NCBI RefSeq assembly: GCF_002812045.1
Contig: NZ_NPEG01000001.1
Span: 558,001 to 622,000 of the forward strand
DNA length: 64,000 nt
From: Leptospira haakeii
GTDB lineage: Bacteria; Spirochaetota; Leptospiria; Leptospirales; Leptospiraceae
Direction: 5' to 3'
In this document: positions 28,587 through 37,710 of the stretch, in pieces
Numbering within the stretch: the first letter of the stretch is position 1
How the letters are laid out: each line of letters starts with the position of its first letter
Notes under the pieces: model-generated
Databases searched by the model: none
Seen by the model: only the letters and a program-made list of their open reading frames with translations
Told to the model about the DNA's origin: nothing
Made by a program: the position numbers and the translations under genes

Positions 28587-30685
28587 TAATCTATCTTAAG
28601 ATCTTTGATCTTTTTATCTAGAGTGTTCCTGTTGATTCCTAAGAACTTGGCAACCCTGGTCTTGGTGTATTTGAATTTCTTCATTGCATACTTGATCAGT
28701 CTTGCTTCAACTTCTCCGACAACTACTTCCATAGCTCTTCCATCCAACGCATCTAAATGAGCAGGAGAGAACTTGGAACTTGCTACTTCGGAAGAAGCTT
28801 CCGGATCTACACCAACTTCCACATCTTCTCCCTCGTCGCCGTAAAGTATACGTCCGCTGATTTCTGAGAAGTCTTGGATATCCAACATTTCTAATTGAGA
28901 AAGAACCACTGCTCTTTCAATCACGTTCTCTAATTCACGAACGTTACCAGGCCAGCTATAGCTCATAAGAAGTTTGTGAGCTTCTCTAGTGATACCTTTG
29001 ATCTTCTTAACATTTTCAGAAGTGTACTTGGTGATGAAATGATTGATCAGAAGAGGAATATCTTCCGGTCTTTCACGAAGAGGTGGGGTCAACATATTGA
29101 CCACGTTCAAACGATAATATAAATCAGCTCTAAAGAGTTTTTGAGAGATGAGTTCTTCCAGATCTGCGTTAGTCGCAGCTATGATCCTAACGTCGATTTT
29201 CTTAGGTTTAACTGAACCTACTGCCTCTATTTCCTTTTCTTGAAGAACTCTCAAAAGTTTGGATTGAAGATTGAGATCCATCTCTCCGATCTCATCCAAG
29301 AAGATGGTACCTGTATCGGCCATCTCAAACTTTCCTTTTTTATCAGCGACGGCACCGGTGAATGATCCTTTTTTATGGCCGAATAATTCAGACTCCAAAA
29401 GATTTTCAGGAATAGCAGCACAGTTGATCTTGATAAAAGGTTTATCTCCTCTGGAAGAGTTATAATGGATCGCAGATGCGATCATCTCTTTTCCTGTTCC
29501 GGATTCTCCAGTGATCAATATAGAGGCGCGAGAATCGGAAACAAGTTGGATCATCTCGAAAAGTTTTTCCATAGACTTGGACTTTCCGATCAAAGAACCG
29601 AATTTATACTTATTCTTAAGTTCTCGTTTTAATAAGATGTTCTCTCTAGAGATTTCCCGCTTTTCTTCATCGATCAGTTTTTGGATACGGATCGCTTGGT
29701 AAATTACGGAGGCGACTACTTGAAGGAAGTCTAAATACGTTTTAAGGTCCACGTATTTTTTATGAACGAAGAATACGCTAACTACACCCAATACATCCGT
29801 ATCAGATTTGATAGGTGCCGCAAGGAAACTAACGTTCTCAGGATTGTTTTTAAAATGGCTGGCATTTCCTAATCTATTCAGGAAATTTTCATCGCTTACG
29901 ATTGATTCAACAATAACTGCTTCTCCGGATTCGTAAACTTTTCCGGTGACTCCTTCTCCAGGAAGGTAGACTCCTTTTTCCATTTCTTCTGCGGTGAGTC
30001 CTGATGCCGCACTGAGTTTTAGTATATTCTTCTCAGAATCAAATAGAACGATTGAACCTCTTTCAAGGTTGAGAGATTTATCCAATCGATCCATCACATC
30101 ATCAAAAATTTCTTGGAGAACTAAGGTAGAAGTTACAGTTCTAGAAATATCTATGAGTACTTGTTGGATCTTATTCTTCTGTTCCAACTGTCTGAAAGTT
30201 TGAAGGTTTTTAAAGATCTGAGCCGCCATATTGGCGAGAGTGGAAACGAGCTCAAGATACTCTTCAGAGAAAGCTTGCTTTCTGCTAGAGTCGAGAGAAA
30301 TAACTCCGATCACCTCATCTTCTACGATCATCGGAACTGCAAGCTCTGAAAGAATATCGTCCTTAATAGAAATATAATGTGGGTTTTGGGTAACATCGTT
30401 AACGATCATCCCTTCGCCGGAGGCCGCAACAATACCGGTAATACCTTCTCCAACCCTAAGCTTAACTTTTGTACGAACAGAAGGGTTCATTCCTCTGAAA
30501 GTAACGATATCTAAAACCTCATCTCCCCTGCTGATCAGCATGAGGGAACCAGACCCAACCTCACAAATTTGGATACATCTCTCCAAAATCAGATCCAGAA
30601 GACGATCTGGATCCAAAGTCGAATTCATAGCGGTTGCCACTTCTTGTATATGGCGGAGAGGGCTGGGTTTTATGTAACCGGACAT
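28583..30685 (-). CDS. GAF-GAF-AAA-Fis sigma-54 activator
   Basis: 700 residues from ATG at 30685 (a longer in-frame start at 30745 is possible). Two GAF sensor domains (about 20-170 and 200-345). Then an AAA+ domain with Walker A GESGTGKE, the sigma-54 contact loop GSFTGA (Ser in place of the usual Ala), Walker [12 protein letters not shown], and R-finger region. C-terminal Fis-type HTH ([35 protein letters not shown]). Cytoplasmic activator of RpoN promoters, probably sensing a small molecule through GAF rather than phosphorylation, since it lacks a receiver. I found no sigma-54 promoter nearby. Confidence 0.93.
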   Translation of the reverse strand: MSGYIKPSPLRHIQEVATAMNSTLDPDRLLDLILERCIQICEVGSGSLMLISRGDEVLDIVTFRGMNPSVRTKVKLRVGEGITGIVAASGEGMIVNDVTQNPHYISIKDDILSELAVPMIVEDEVIGVISLDSSRKQAFSEEYLELVSTLANMAAQIFKNLQTFRQLEQKNKIQQVLIDISRTVTSTLVLQEIFDDVMDRLDKSLNLERGSIVLFDSEKNILKLSAASGLTAEEMEKGVYLPGEGVTGKVYESGEAVIVESIVSDENFLNRLGNASHFKNNPENVSFLAAPIKSDTDVLGVVSVFFVHKKYVDLKTYLDFLQVVASVIYQAIRIQKLIDEEKREISRENILLKRELKNKYKFGSLIGKSKSMEKLFEMIQLVSDSRASILITGESGTGKEMIASAIHYNSSRGDKPFIKINCAAIPENLLESELFGHKKGSFTGAVADKKGKFEMADTGTIFLDEIGEMDLNLQSKLLRVLQEKEIEAVGSVKPKKIDVRIIAATNADLEELISQKLFRADLYYRLNVVNMLTPPLRERPEDIPLLINHFITKYTSENVKKIKGITREAHKLLMSYSWPGNVRELENVIERAVVLSQLEMLDIQDFSEISGRILYGDEGEDVEVGVDPEASSEVASSKFSPAHLDALDGRAMEVVVGEVEARLIKYAMKKFKYTKTRVAKFLGINRNTLDKKIKDLKIDY

Positions 30686-30970
30686 CTGCTTAAAAAAGGT
30701 GCTGATTGATGATTTTGCGGTCAAGGAAAAAAACTTAAAATCCAAGCAACTCGCTTTGTTTCGAGGAAGGACTGCAAAATTTGCATCAGAATCGCTTCAT
30801 GCTCACTATTTCAAATGACATAATATTACAAATGATCGATATACCTTCGAATTTTAGAATAAGATAAACTCCAAAATTTAGAACGAATTCTCGTTATTCG
30901 ATGATTTTATTTAAAATGAGGTGAAAACGTCTTTCCTCTAGTAAACATTTTCTTTACTATTTTTCTCCGG

Positions 30971-32899
30971 ATGTCCTGCGTATTTTGCGGAGAGTATTAT
31001 CTTCCGGATGGGAAACTCAAAGATGGGAAATTTCTTTGTAATTCCTGTGGAAGAGAGTGGATCTTAGAAAAAAGAAAACGAAATAGGATCAAACCTCCAG
31101 AAGTTCACGCATTATCGAATGAGATCTTATTAGAATTTCTCTCCCTATTTAATACTAGTCCGAATTTGGATGACCTTCTCCAAAATTTTACAAACTTAGC
31201 ATTCAGAAAATTGAATCTTCCCGGGATCTCCGTCATGGTGTATGAGCCGAGATTGGATCGTATCTTAGTAAAATCGTGCAAAAACAAAAAAGGTCCCGCT
31301 TTAGAGAAATTAGCATTTAGAATGGAGATCAAGAAGGGAGAACAGAACGGCCCTTTAGGACAAGCAATCGAAACTTGTAAATCGGTGTATTATCGATTTG
31401 ATGAACAACCTCATAAACAGATCAGACAATATGGCCGAGTAAATAAGGTAGAATCAGAACTTTCAGTCCCTATCCATCTAAAAAAAGAAGTATTAGGATT
31501 AATTAATGTAGATTATGAAAAAGACGATCCCGTTCAAGCGGAAAAGGATCGTTACTTTTTAGAATTGATCGCTAGTCAATTTGCAACTACGCTAAAAAAC
31601 AGAATTCTTTTCGAAGTTTCTCAAACTCAATCCAGAAATTTTAGAAACCTTCACTCTGCTGCTTTAAAACTCAGTAGTTTGGGATTCAAGTATAGGACTG
31701 AAATTTTCCGGGTCATTCTTCTTTCCTTAACTGAGTTTTCGGAAAGCAATCTATTCGTTTTAATAGAAAGAAAAATTGACGGAGAAGGAAATACAATTTC
31801 TACCGAAGGACATATACTTACGGGAAGTCCGAGAGCTCCCGAGATTAAACTGAATATTCAATTAAAGGGAGAATGGAGTATTCTCAAAAAGCCTACAGAA
31901 TCTGGAATACTAATGGACTCTACAGATCTAAAAGAATGGAAAACTTTAGGTAGTAACGGAAAGAAAAAACACTTAGCTATCTTACCAGTACTACGCTCTG
32001 AAAATTCCGAGATCTGGATACTTCTCGCTAAGGAAGAAGAACTACACTGGAGCCCAGAAGAAATAGATGTATTAAACGCATTTGCAGTCCAAGCAGGGAT
32101 CTCAGTCCAAAACTTTCATCTATTCCACCAAAGAGCCGAAAAAGAAAGATTAGATAAGGAAATTGAGATCGCGAGAGACTTACAAAGGTCATTACTTCCT
32201 AGAAAAATGCCGGATCATCCAAATTACGAATTCGGCGGAATAATGGTACCAGCAATAGGAGTTGGTGGAGATTATTACGATTTTATAACTCATCCCGCCA
32301 ATAAAGAAACTTATGTATGTATAGGTGATGTAAGCGGTAAAGGAGTTCCGGCCGGTATAGTGATGGCGACCGTTAGAACAGTGATCCATTCTTTAGTCAG
32401 AAAAAATCCAAGTCCCTGGGAGATTTTACAAACGGTAAACACTTACCTATATCAGAACTATTTTAAGGATATTGTATCTCCGCGTTTCATGTCTTTAACC
32501 ATTATTCATTGGGATCAAAATGAAAATCGTTTTGTTTTCAGTGGTGGAGGTCAGGGGAATATTCTGGTTTATCGTAAAAAGGAAAATCGTTTGGAAGAAA
32601 TTCCTACAGGCGGAGTAGTTTTAGGGATAGATCCCGATATAGACCATTTTGAGAATAGTGGGGAATTTTACTTAGAACCCGGAGATTTTTTCCTGATGTT
32701 TACAGATGGAGTGTGGGAAGCCATGGACCCTTCTGAAGACTTTTTCGAAATGGATCGTCTACATAAATCTGTCTTTGAGGCAAGAAAAGAAAGTCTTCCT
32801 CTTCTTTTAGAAACTGTCCTAAAAAAGATAAAAAACTTTACCGGGGAAAGGGAACAGACAGATGATATTACTTTAATAGGCGTAAAACGTTTAAAATAA
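30971..32899 (+). CDS. GAF-PP2C (SpoIIE/RsbU-type) serine phosphatase
   Basis: 642 residues. N-terminal zinc ribbon CVFCGEYYLP...CNSCG, then two GAF-like domains, a short coiled-coil linker (AEKERLDKEIEIARDLQRSLLP) and a PP2C phosphatase domain (GVGGDYYDF, GDVSGKGVPAGIVMATV, FSGGGQGNILVYR, FTDGVWEA, TDDITLIGVK) with the aspartates that bind Mn/Mg. Such proteins dephosphorylate anti-sigma antagonists (STAS) in partner switching. No STAS or anti-sigma gene is adjacent. tilS follows after 2 bases. Confidence 0.9.
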   Translation: MSCVFCGEYYLPDGKLKDGKFLCNSCGREWILEKRKRNRIKPPEVHALSNEILLEFLSLFNTSPNLDDLLQNFTNLAFRKLNLPGISVMVYEPRLDRILVKSCKNKKGPALEKLAFRMEIKKGEQNGPLGQAIETCKSVYYRFDEQPHKQIRQYGRVNKVESELSVPIHLKKEVLGLINVDYEKDDPVQAEKDRYFLELIASQFATTLKNRILFEVSQTQSRNFRNLHSAALKLSSLGFKYRTEIFRVILLSLTEFSESNLFVLIERKIDGEGNTISTEGHILTGSPRAPEIKLNIQLKGEWSILKKPTESGILMDSTDLKEWKTLGSNGKKKHLAILPVLRSENSEIWILLAKEEELHWSPEEIDVLNAFAVQAGISVQNFHLFHQRAEKERLDKEIEIARDLQRSLLPRKMPDHPNYEFGGIMVPAIGVGGDYYDFITHPANKETYVCIGDVSGKGVPAGIVMATVRTVIHSLVRKNPSPWEILQTVNTYLYQNYFKDIVSPRFMSLTIIHWDQNENRFVFSGGGQGNILVYRKKENRLEEIPTGGVVLGIDPDIDHFENSGEFYLEPGDFFLMFTDGVWEAMDPSEDFFEMDRLHKSVFEARKESLPLLLETVLKKIKNFTGEREQTDDITLIGVKRLK

Positions 32900-32901
32900 A
32901 A

Positions 32902-34154
32902 ATGAACGAAACCTTAGAATCCATTTTTCAATCTGCTTGGTCTCAATTAGAAAATTACCAAGACTTTATGAAAAACAAACCTGCAGTTATAGCTTTTTCC
33001 GGTGGAAAAGATTCTTCCTTACTTCTTCAATTCTACCTTTGGCTTCATAATAAAAATCTAATTTCTCATTTTCCTATAATTTATCATTTGGATCATTCTA
33101 TTCGTGATAATGCAGAACAAGAATCCGATATCTTAAAATATATCCGCTCTATAACCCCTAATTCGATCTTTAAAAAAAAAACGTTCCGAAGTTTTCAGCT
33201 AAGGCAAAATTAAGCTTAGAAGAAGCAGGAAGAGTCCTTCGATTTAGAGACCTAGAAAAAATTTCCGAAAAGATAAACGGTTATATTGCAACCGGACATC
33301 ATGCGGAAGATTATTTAGAAACAGTACTTTTACAACTAATCAGAGGTGGTGGCTGGAATTCTCTAAGGACATTGGGACTTTTAGAGAATAATAGGCTCAG
33401 ACCGTTATTATTATTCGGAGAACAGGATCGTAAGACTGCATTGGCAATGGCAGAGTGGCCCGTATTCGAAGATGAATCTAATCATTCTTCACGTTATCTC
33501 AGAAATAGGATCAGATCCGAACTTCTTCCCGTATTTTTAAAAGAAGGAGCTGATCCGGATAAAATTTTTCGTAATTTTCACGATTCAGATACGCCTAGAA
33601 GTGGAACAACAAACCGCAAAATAAACGAAGATGAGATTAGAACAGTATCCAGACGTATTTTGGAAGAAGAGCCCGCCTCCATTTGCAAACAAGTTTTGGA
33701 TTTACATTTGAAAAGTTTAAGCCTTCATCCCCTGAATTCTCAATTTCTTGCGGACCTCCTTCATAACCTAGATAGAAAAGTTTCCTTTTCTCTCGAAAAC
33801 AAAGAAGTTTGGTTTTGGAAAAGTGTTTCGTCAGATTTGTACATCTTACCCAAAACCGCTTCTTATTTGAAACCGTTCAGCTATAACTCTGACTCTTTCT
33901 TTTTGAAATGGAACGGTAAAACAAAGAAGATCCCGAAAAATTGCGAGCCGTCTAACGACGGAGAAGGAGAAAAAATCCTGCTTGGAGGAATCCATCGAGA
34001 CGTTTCCGAAATCCTTAGAGAGAAAGAGATTCCGGTTCCGGTCAGAAAAATGCTACCCATTCTAAAACGGGAAGGGAAAACTGTATTGGTTTGTCTTCGT
34101 ATGTGGGATGCCCGTTTGGATGATATTCGATCGGATGATTTCCAACAAGATTAG
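32902..34154 (+). pseudogene. tilS: tRNA(Ile)-lysidine synthase, frameshifted in an A10 run
   Basis: The first frame encodes the PP-loop SGGKDSS near residue 34 and runs to a stop at 33213. Just past the ten-A run at about 33172-33181, the frame two bases over is open to 34154. It continues with VPKFSAKAKLSLEEAGRVLRF and the TilS motif ATGHHAEDYLETVLLQLIRGG. One extra A would restore a ~417-residue TilS of normal length. TilS changes C34 of tRNA-Ile(CAU) to lysidine and is essential for AUA decoding in nearly all bacteria. So either the run was miscalled or the product arises by slippage. Start ATG lies 2 bases after the phosphatase gene. Confidence 0.85.
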
Positions 34155-34169
34155 AGAGTCCAGAGGTTT

Positions 34170-34844
34170 ATGGAAGAACTCCAAGAATTAAAGCCGGACC
34201 CATTCTTTAGAGAAGTTAGATTTCTATCTTCTTATGCAGATGCTTCTAAAGTTCCTTCCAAAGGTATTCCTCATATCGCATTTGCAGGTCGTTCCAACTC
34301 CGGAAAGTCCAGATTATTAAACGCAATCGTAGAAAGAAAATCTTTGGCAAAGGTTTCTGCAACCCCTGGTAAAACTAAACTTCTTAACTTTTTCTTAGTT
34401 TCAAAATCTTTATTCTTAGTTGATACTCCTGGTTTCGGTTATTCCGCAAATTCTCATAAAGATCATGAGCAGATGATGGATCTTTTGATGAACTATCTAA
34501 ACTCGGCCAAAGATCTAAAATGTCTGTTCTTATTGTCAGATGCTCAAAGAGAATTGCCTGACGAAGAATTAGAATTAATTGGTACCTGTTTCGAAAAAGG
34601 AACTAAACCTGTTTTAATCCGTACTAAAGTAGATAAGCTCAATCAGTCTGAACTTTCCAAACTTAGAAAAAAAATGAAAAACATCCAAGGATTATATCCT
34701 ATGTTAGAAATTGTTTTTGTTTCTCCTAAGTATGGAAAAGGTCTACCCGAGCTCAGAAAGATAATAGAGAATATGATGAAATCCTTGATAATTCCTCCTA
34801 TGGAAGAAGACACGATCCCTCAAGAGATCAATGAACAAGGTTAA
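34170..34844 (+). CDS. engB: Ribosome-biogenesis GTPase EngB/YsxC
   Basis: 224 residues. G1 loop AGRSNSGKS near residue 36, G2 with ATPGKT, G3 VDTPGFG, G4 TKVDK, G5 VSPKYG. EngB assists 50S subunit assembly in the cytoplasm. AGAGG is 5 bases before ATG. It follows tilS after 15 bases in the same transcript. Confidence 0.93.
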   Translation: MEELQELKPDPFFREVRFLSSYADASKVPSKGIPHIAFAGRSNSGKSRLLNAIVERKSLAKVSATPGKTKLLNFFLVSKSLFLVDTPGFGYSANSHKDHEQMMDLLMNYLNSAKDLKCLFLLSDAQRELPDEELELIGTCFEKGTKPVLIRTKVDKLNQSELSKLRKKMKNIQGLYPMLEIVFVSPKYGKGLPELRKIIENMMKSLIIPPMEEDTIPQEINEQG

Positions 34845-34846
34845 AA

Positions 34847-35551
34847 TTAAGCGTGAGTTTCTAAAAGATTGCCGGCTGCGTTAATCGCATCACCGTAATA
34901 TACTTGTCCAGCAAATTGGATCTGTTTTTGATTTAGTTCTTGGATTGTTTTTAAAGTCTCTTCCAAAAGAGCTTTCAGTTTTTCCTGGCTTAAAGCCATC
35001 TCCAACTTACGTTTTCTTTCGATAAGTTCCATGTGACGACGAGCTTCGTCTTCCGACTTTCTTTCCGGATCCTCATGAGAAGAAACCTGATTCTTATCCA
35101 ATCGATTCAATTCCAGATCGATATCTCTTAGTTCAGACATAAGTTCCCATTCTTTATCAGATATGAGATCAGAATGAGAAGCCGCTTCGTTTTTCTTAGT
35201 AGAATCAGCCTGTTTGCTGGAATTTTCACCTTCTGCTTCATCTAAAGCTAAAAGATTGGATTTCTTTTCTTCGGTCTTTTTGATTGTTGTTGCTTTGGTT
35301 TCCCCAGCAACTGCCACTAATTTTCCGTCTCTAAGTTCATATTCGATCGATACGTCAATGGATCGAAGCTCAGCATTATCTCGTATTGCTTCATTGCGAA
35401 ACTCTGCGACATGTGCAAGTTCATGAGAAATGACATGGAGTACAGAACTAACCTGAGGCGCACTTTCCAGTTGCCCATGGCCAATGTACTTAACCGAACT
35501 ATCTTTCGGTCTTTCCATCATGGAAGAAGATTGTATAACTCCCAGGTTCAT
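34847..35551 (-). CDS. HEXXH protein, SprA-like putative metalloprotease
   Basis: 234 residues. The N-terminal part holds HVISHELAHVAEFRNEA (HELAH, HEXXH zinc motif near residue 43) followed by DVSIEYELRDGKLVAVAGET. This resembles the HE-x-x-H ... YEVGPDGKxYAVGGE pattern of SprA-related proteins; that assignment is tentative. The rest is a charged coiled coil (about residues 130-215; ELRDIDLELNRLDKNQ and RKRKLEMALSQEKL). No signal peptide. The glutamate ligand in the third position is not certain. Function unknown; converges with engB. Confidence 0.68.
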   Translation of the reverse strand: MNLGVIQSSSMMERPKDSSVKYIGHGQLESAPQVSSVLHVISHELAHVAEFRNEAIRDNAELRSIDVSIEYELRDGKLVAVAGETKATTIKKTEEKKSNLLALDEAEGENSSKQADSTKKNEAASHSDLISDKEWELMSELRDIDLELNRLDKNQVSSHEDPERKSEDEARRHMELIERKRKLEMALSQEKLKALLEETLKTIQELNQKQIQFAGQVYYGDAINAAGNLLETHA

Positions 35552-35628
35552 CCTATTATAAATGTCGGCCTGGCAAGCCTTGAGTTTAGAGTTTGGGAAA
35601 AAAATTCCCTTTACTTAATAGAAAAACG

Positions 35629-35988
35629 TTATCTGCAATTCGCTATCTTATTGAGTATCTCAAGTATACTTGAGTCACAAAGATCATGGAATACAATCGC
35701 ATATCTTTGTCCCATATCGCTAACAGTTTTACGAATAACCTCTCCTGGTATCTCGCAGGTAAACATTGGTGACATAATTGTTATCTTTTTGCCAGGACTC
35801 CAATCCTCATTCGAAAGAATGGATGCTCCTATCATAGATATATCTACCAGAATACCTTCGCTCCAATTTCCTCCCTCGAAAAGTTTAACCCGATTGTCTT
35901 TACGGAATCTTGTATAAAATCTTTTATCCGTCAGCGAATCGGGCACTACCTTGCGAGAAGGATTCATCCCGATCTCTAGTTCTTGCAT
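35629..35988 (-). CDS. PilZ domain protein
   Basis: 119 residues (or 112 if ATG at 35967, which has GAGATCGGG before it). Single PilZ beta-barrel with RFYTRFRKDNRVKL (arginine motif) and VDISMIGASI (D-x-S-x-x-G), the two c-di-GMP binding motifs. It is a probable c-di-GMP effector or adaptor. It sits between the HEXXH gene and the MBL hydrolase. Confidence 0.85.
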   Translation of the reverse strand: MQELEIGMNPSRKVVPDSLTDKRFYTRFRKDNRVKLFEGGNWSEGILVDISMIGASILSNEDWSPGKKITIMSPMFTCEIPGEVIRKTVSDMGQRYAIVFHDLCDSSILEILNKIANCR

Positions 35989-36066
35989 AGGCGGAAGAGG
36001 ATACAGTACTAAGAAAAAATTTCAAAGAAGATTTCTTATAAGCATAAGATTCTTTTAAAAAAAAGA

Positions 36067-37005
36067 CTATAAATTAAATATATCGGCTTCCCTAGCTAAT
36101 ACAATCTCTGCTAGGGTAGTAGATTGGTTTTCTTGATTGAACATTCGTATGATTTCTTCATCCGGATGATCTGGTTCATGATGAGTTAAAACCAGTTTAT
36201 TTACACCCAGAACTTCTCCACAACGAACAGCCAATCTACCGGAGGTATGGCCCCAACCGATCTTACGATCCGCTTCTTCGGAGCTATATTGAGCATCTAT
36301 GATCAGCATGTTAGGACTTCCGAATTTAGCGCGTAAATGTTCGAATTCGGAAAGATCCTCTTCTCTAACTTCTACATCTGTGCAGAACAAGAAACTTTTT
36401 CCATTCTCTTCTATATGATACCCTGTACAATTACCAGGATGCTTCAAAAGGAAAGGAGTTACTTTAAAATCACCTATCTCAACTGTCTGTTGTCTTTGAA
36501 GAAGAGTGAATGTTTTTTTAGACATCATCTCATCCAATGTGATCGGGAAGTTTTCAGGATTTTGTTGGCGATCGAATCTTTCTTTCAGATTGGAAATGGT
36601 GGAATAAAAATCTACTTGAACGCTTGGAATGTATCCAGGTTTAAAAAAAGGCCAACCTTGTATATGATCCCAATGAGTATGTGTCACTAAAATTTTGATA
36701 GTGCCGCCTTGAGCTATACCTTCTTTCAGAAGATCATTGCCCAGTTCTCTCATTCCGGAACCACAATCTATAATTAATTTCTGGCCTTTTGTTGATTCGA
36801 CATATACACAAGTGGTGTTTCCACCCACAGGACGTAACAATTCCGGGCTCAATGATTGTAAGAATGTAGGAACGGAAAAGGTTCCGTTCTTATATTTAAA
36901 TTCCCTATGAGCGGACTCTAGGATCTTTTCTAATTTTTCTCTATATTCTGAACCGGAAAGCGGAGTAGGAAGTGATCCTCTTACTCCGTATAATTTTATT
37001 TTCAC
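36067..37005 (-). CDS. MBL-fold metal-dependent hydrolase
   Basis: 312 residues from a GTG start at 37005. Metallo-beta-lactamase motifs: [37 protein letters not shown] (H-x-H-x-D-H), [11 protein letters not shown], and [15 protein letters not shown]. The layout is like the phosphodiesterase/RNase Z-type subgroup, with MRELG often seen in cyclic-nucleotide-type MBL proteins. Substrate unknown. No clear Shine-Dalgarno. Divergent from trmB. Confidence 0.85.
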   Translation of the reverse strand: MKIKLYGVRGSLPTPLSGSEYREKLEKILESAHREFKYKNGTFSVPTFLQSLSPELLRPVGGNTTCVYVESTKGQKLIIDCGSGMRELGNDLLKEGIAQGGTIKILVTHTHWDHIQGWPFFKPGYIPSVQVDFYSTISNLKERFDRQQNPENFPITLDEMMSKKTFTLLQRQQTVEIGDFKVTPFLLKHPGNCTGYHIEENGKSFLFCTDVEVREEDLSEFEHLRAKFGSPNMLIIDAQYSSEEADRKIGWGHTSGRLAVRCGEVLGVNKLVLTHHEPDHPDEEIIRMFNQENQSTTLAEIVLAREADIFNL

Positions 37006-37054
37006 TGTATTAAATTAGACAACTAAGAGATTTGGTATTTGCAGGTATTCAGCG

Positions 37055-37702
37055 ATGACATCGAATTTTCGTGAAAAACAATGGAAGATCGCTACTAGAA
37101 TCCCCTTTACCTCTGATTATTTCTTAAAATTAAACCCCGGAAGTAAATTAAAAAAAAACGATTTGTTTTCCGAAGAATTCGGGACATATTATCTAGAGTT
37201 AGGTTCTGGCTGGGGAGAAGTCGCTGTGTCCTTGGCCAAAGACAATCCAAAGACCGGTTTTATCCTTATGGAGAAGAAGGCGGATCGTTTACGCAAAACA
37301 ATCCGCGATCTGAAAGAGCAAGATATCCAGAACGTTAAACTTCTTTCAGTGAACTTTAATTGGTTTTTAGAAGAAATTTTCGAATCAGGTATTTTCGATG
37401 AGATACTTCTGAACTTTCCCGATCCTTGGCCTAAACGTAGACACCATAAACACAGAACTTTAAATCCTAGATTTCTAGATACGATTCATATTCTTCTGAA
37501 AAACAACGGCGTATTCCATTTTGCGACCGATTACGGCCCTTATGCGCGTAAAGGAATTCGTCTTTTTCGGGACGATCTTAGATATAAACCTATCAATTCT
37601 GAGTTTTCTCTCCAAAGAGCAAATTTCCCAATCTCCCATTTCGAGCAGGAAAAACGGGAGATTGGCTCCCGTATTTACTATTTGGATCGGATCAAAATCT
37701 AA
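37055..37702 (+). CDS. trmB: tRNA (guanine-N7)-methyltransferase
   Basis: 215 residues. AdoMet site YLELGSGWGEVAVSLA and the family signature NFPDPWPKRRHHKHR, which binds tRNA. Forms m7G46 in the variable loop of tRNAs. GCAGG lies about 9 bases upstream of the ATG. Converges with the large TPR gene (8-base gap). Confidence 0.96.
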   Translation: MTSNFREKQWKIATRIPFTSDYFLKLNPGSKLKKNDLFSEEFGTYYLELGSGWGEVAVSLAKDNPKTGFILMEKKADRLRKTIRDLKEQDIQNVKLLSVNFNWFLEEIFESGIFDEILLNFPDPWPKRRHHKHRTLNPRFLDTIHILLKNNGVFHFATDYGPYARKGIRLFRDDLRYKPINSEFSLQRANFPISHFEQEKREIGSRIYYLDRIKI

Positions 37703-37710
37703 AACAATTT

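Noticed and set aside
30746..30970. Sigma-54 promoter near the GAF-sigma-54 activator
   Set aside because: No TGGC-N8-TTGC type element found in this gap on either strand.
33183..33213. End of the first tilS frame as a separate short gene
   Set aside because: The adjoining frame continues the same protein family, so the 103-codon unit is a fragment of tilS.
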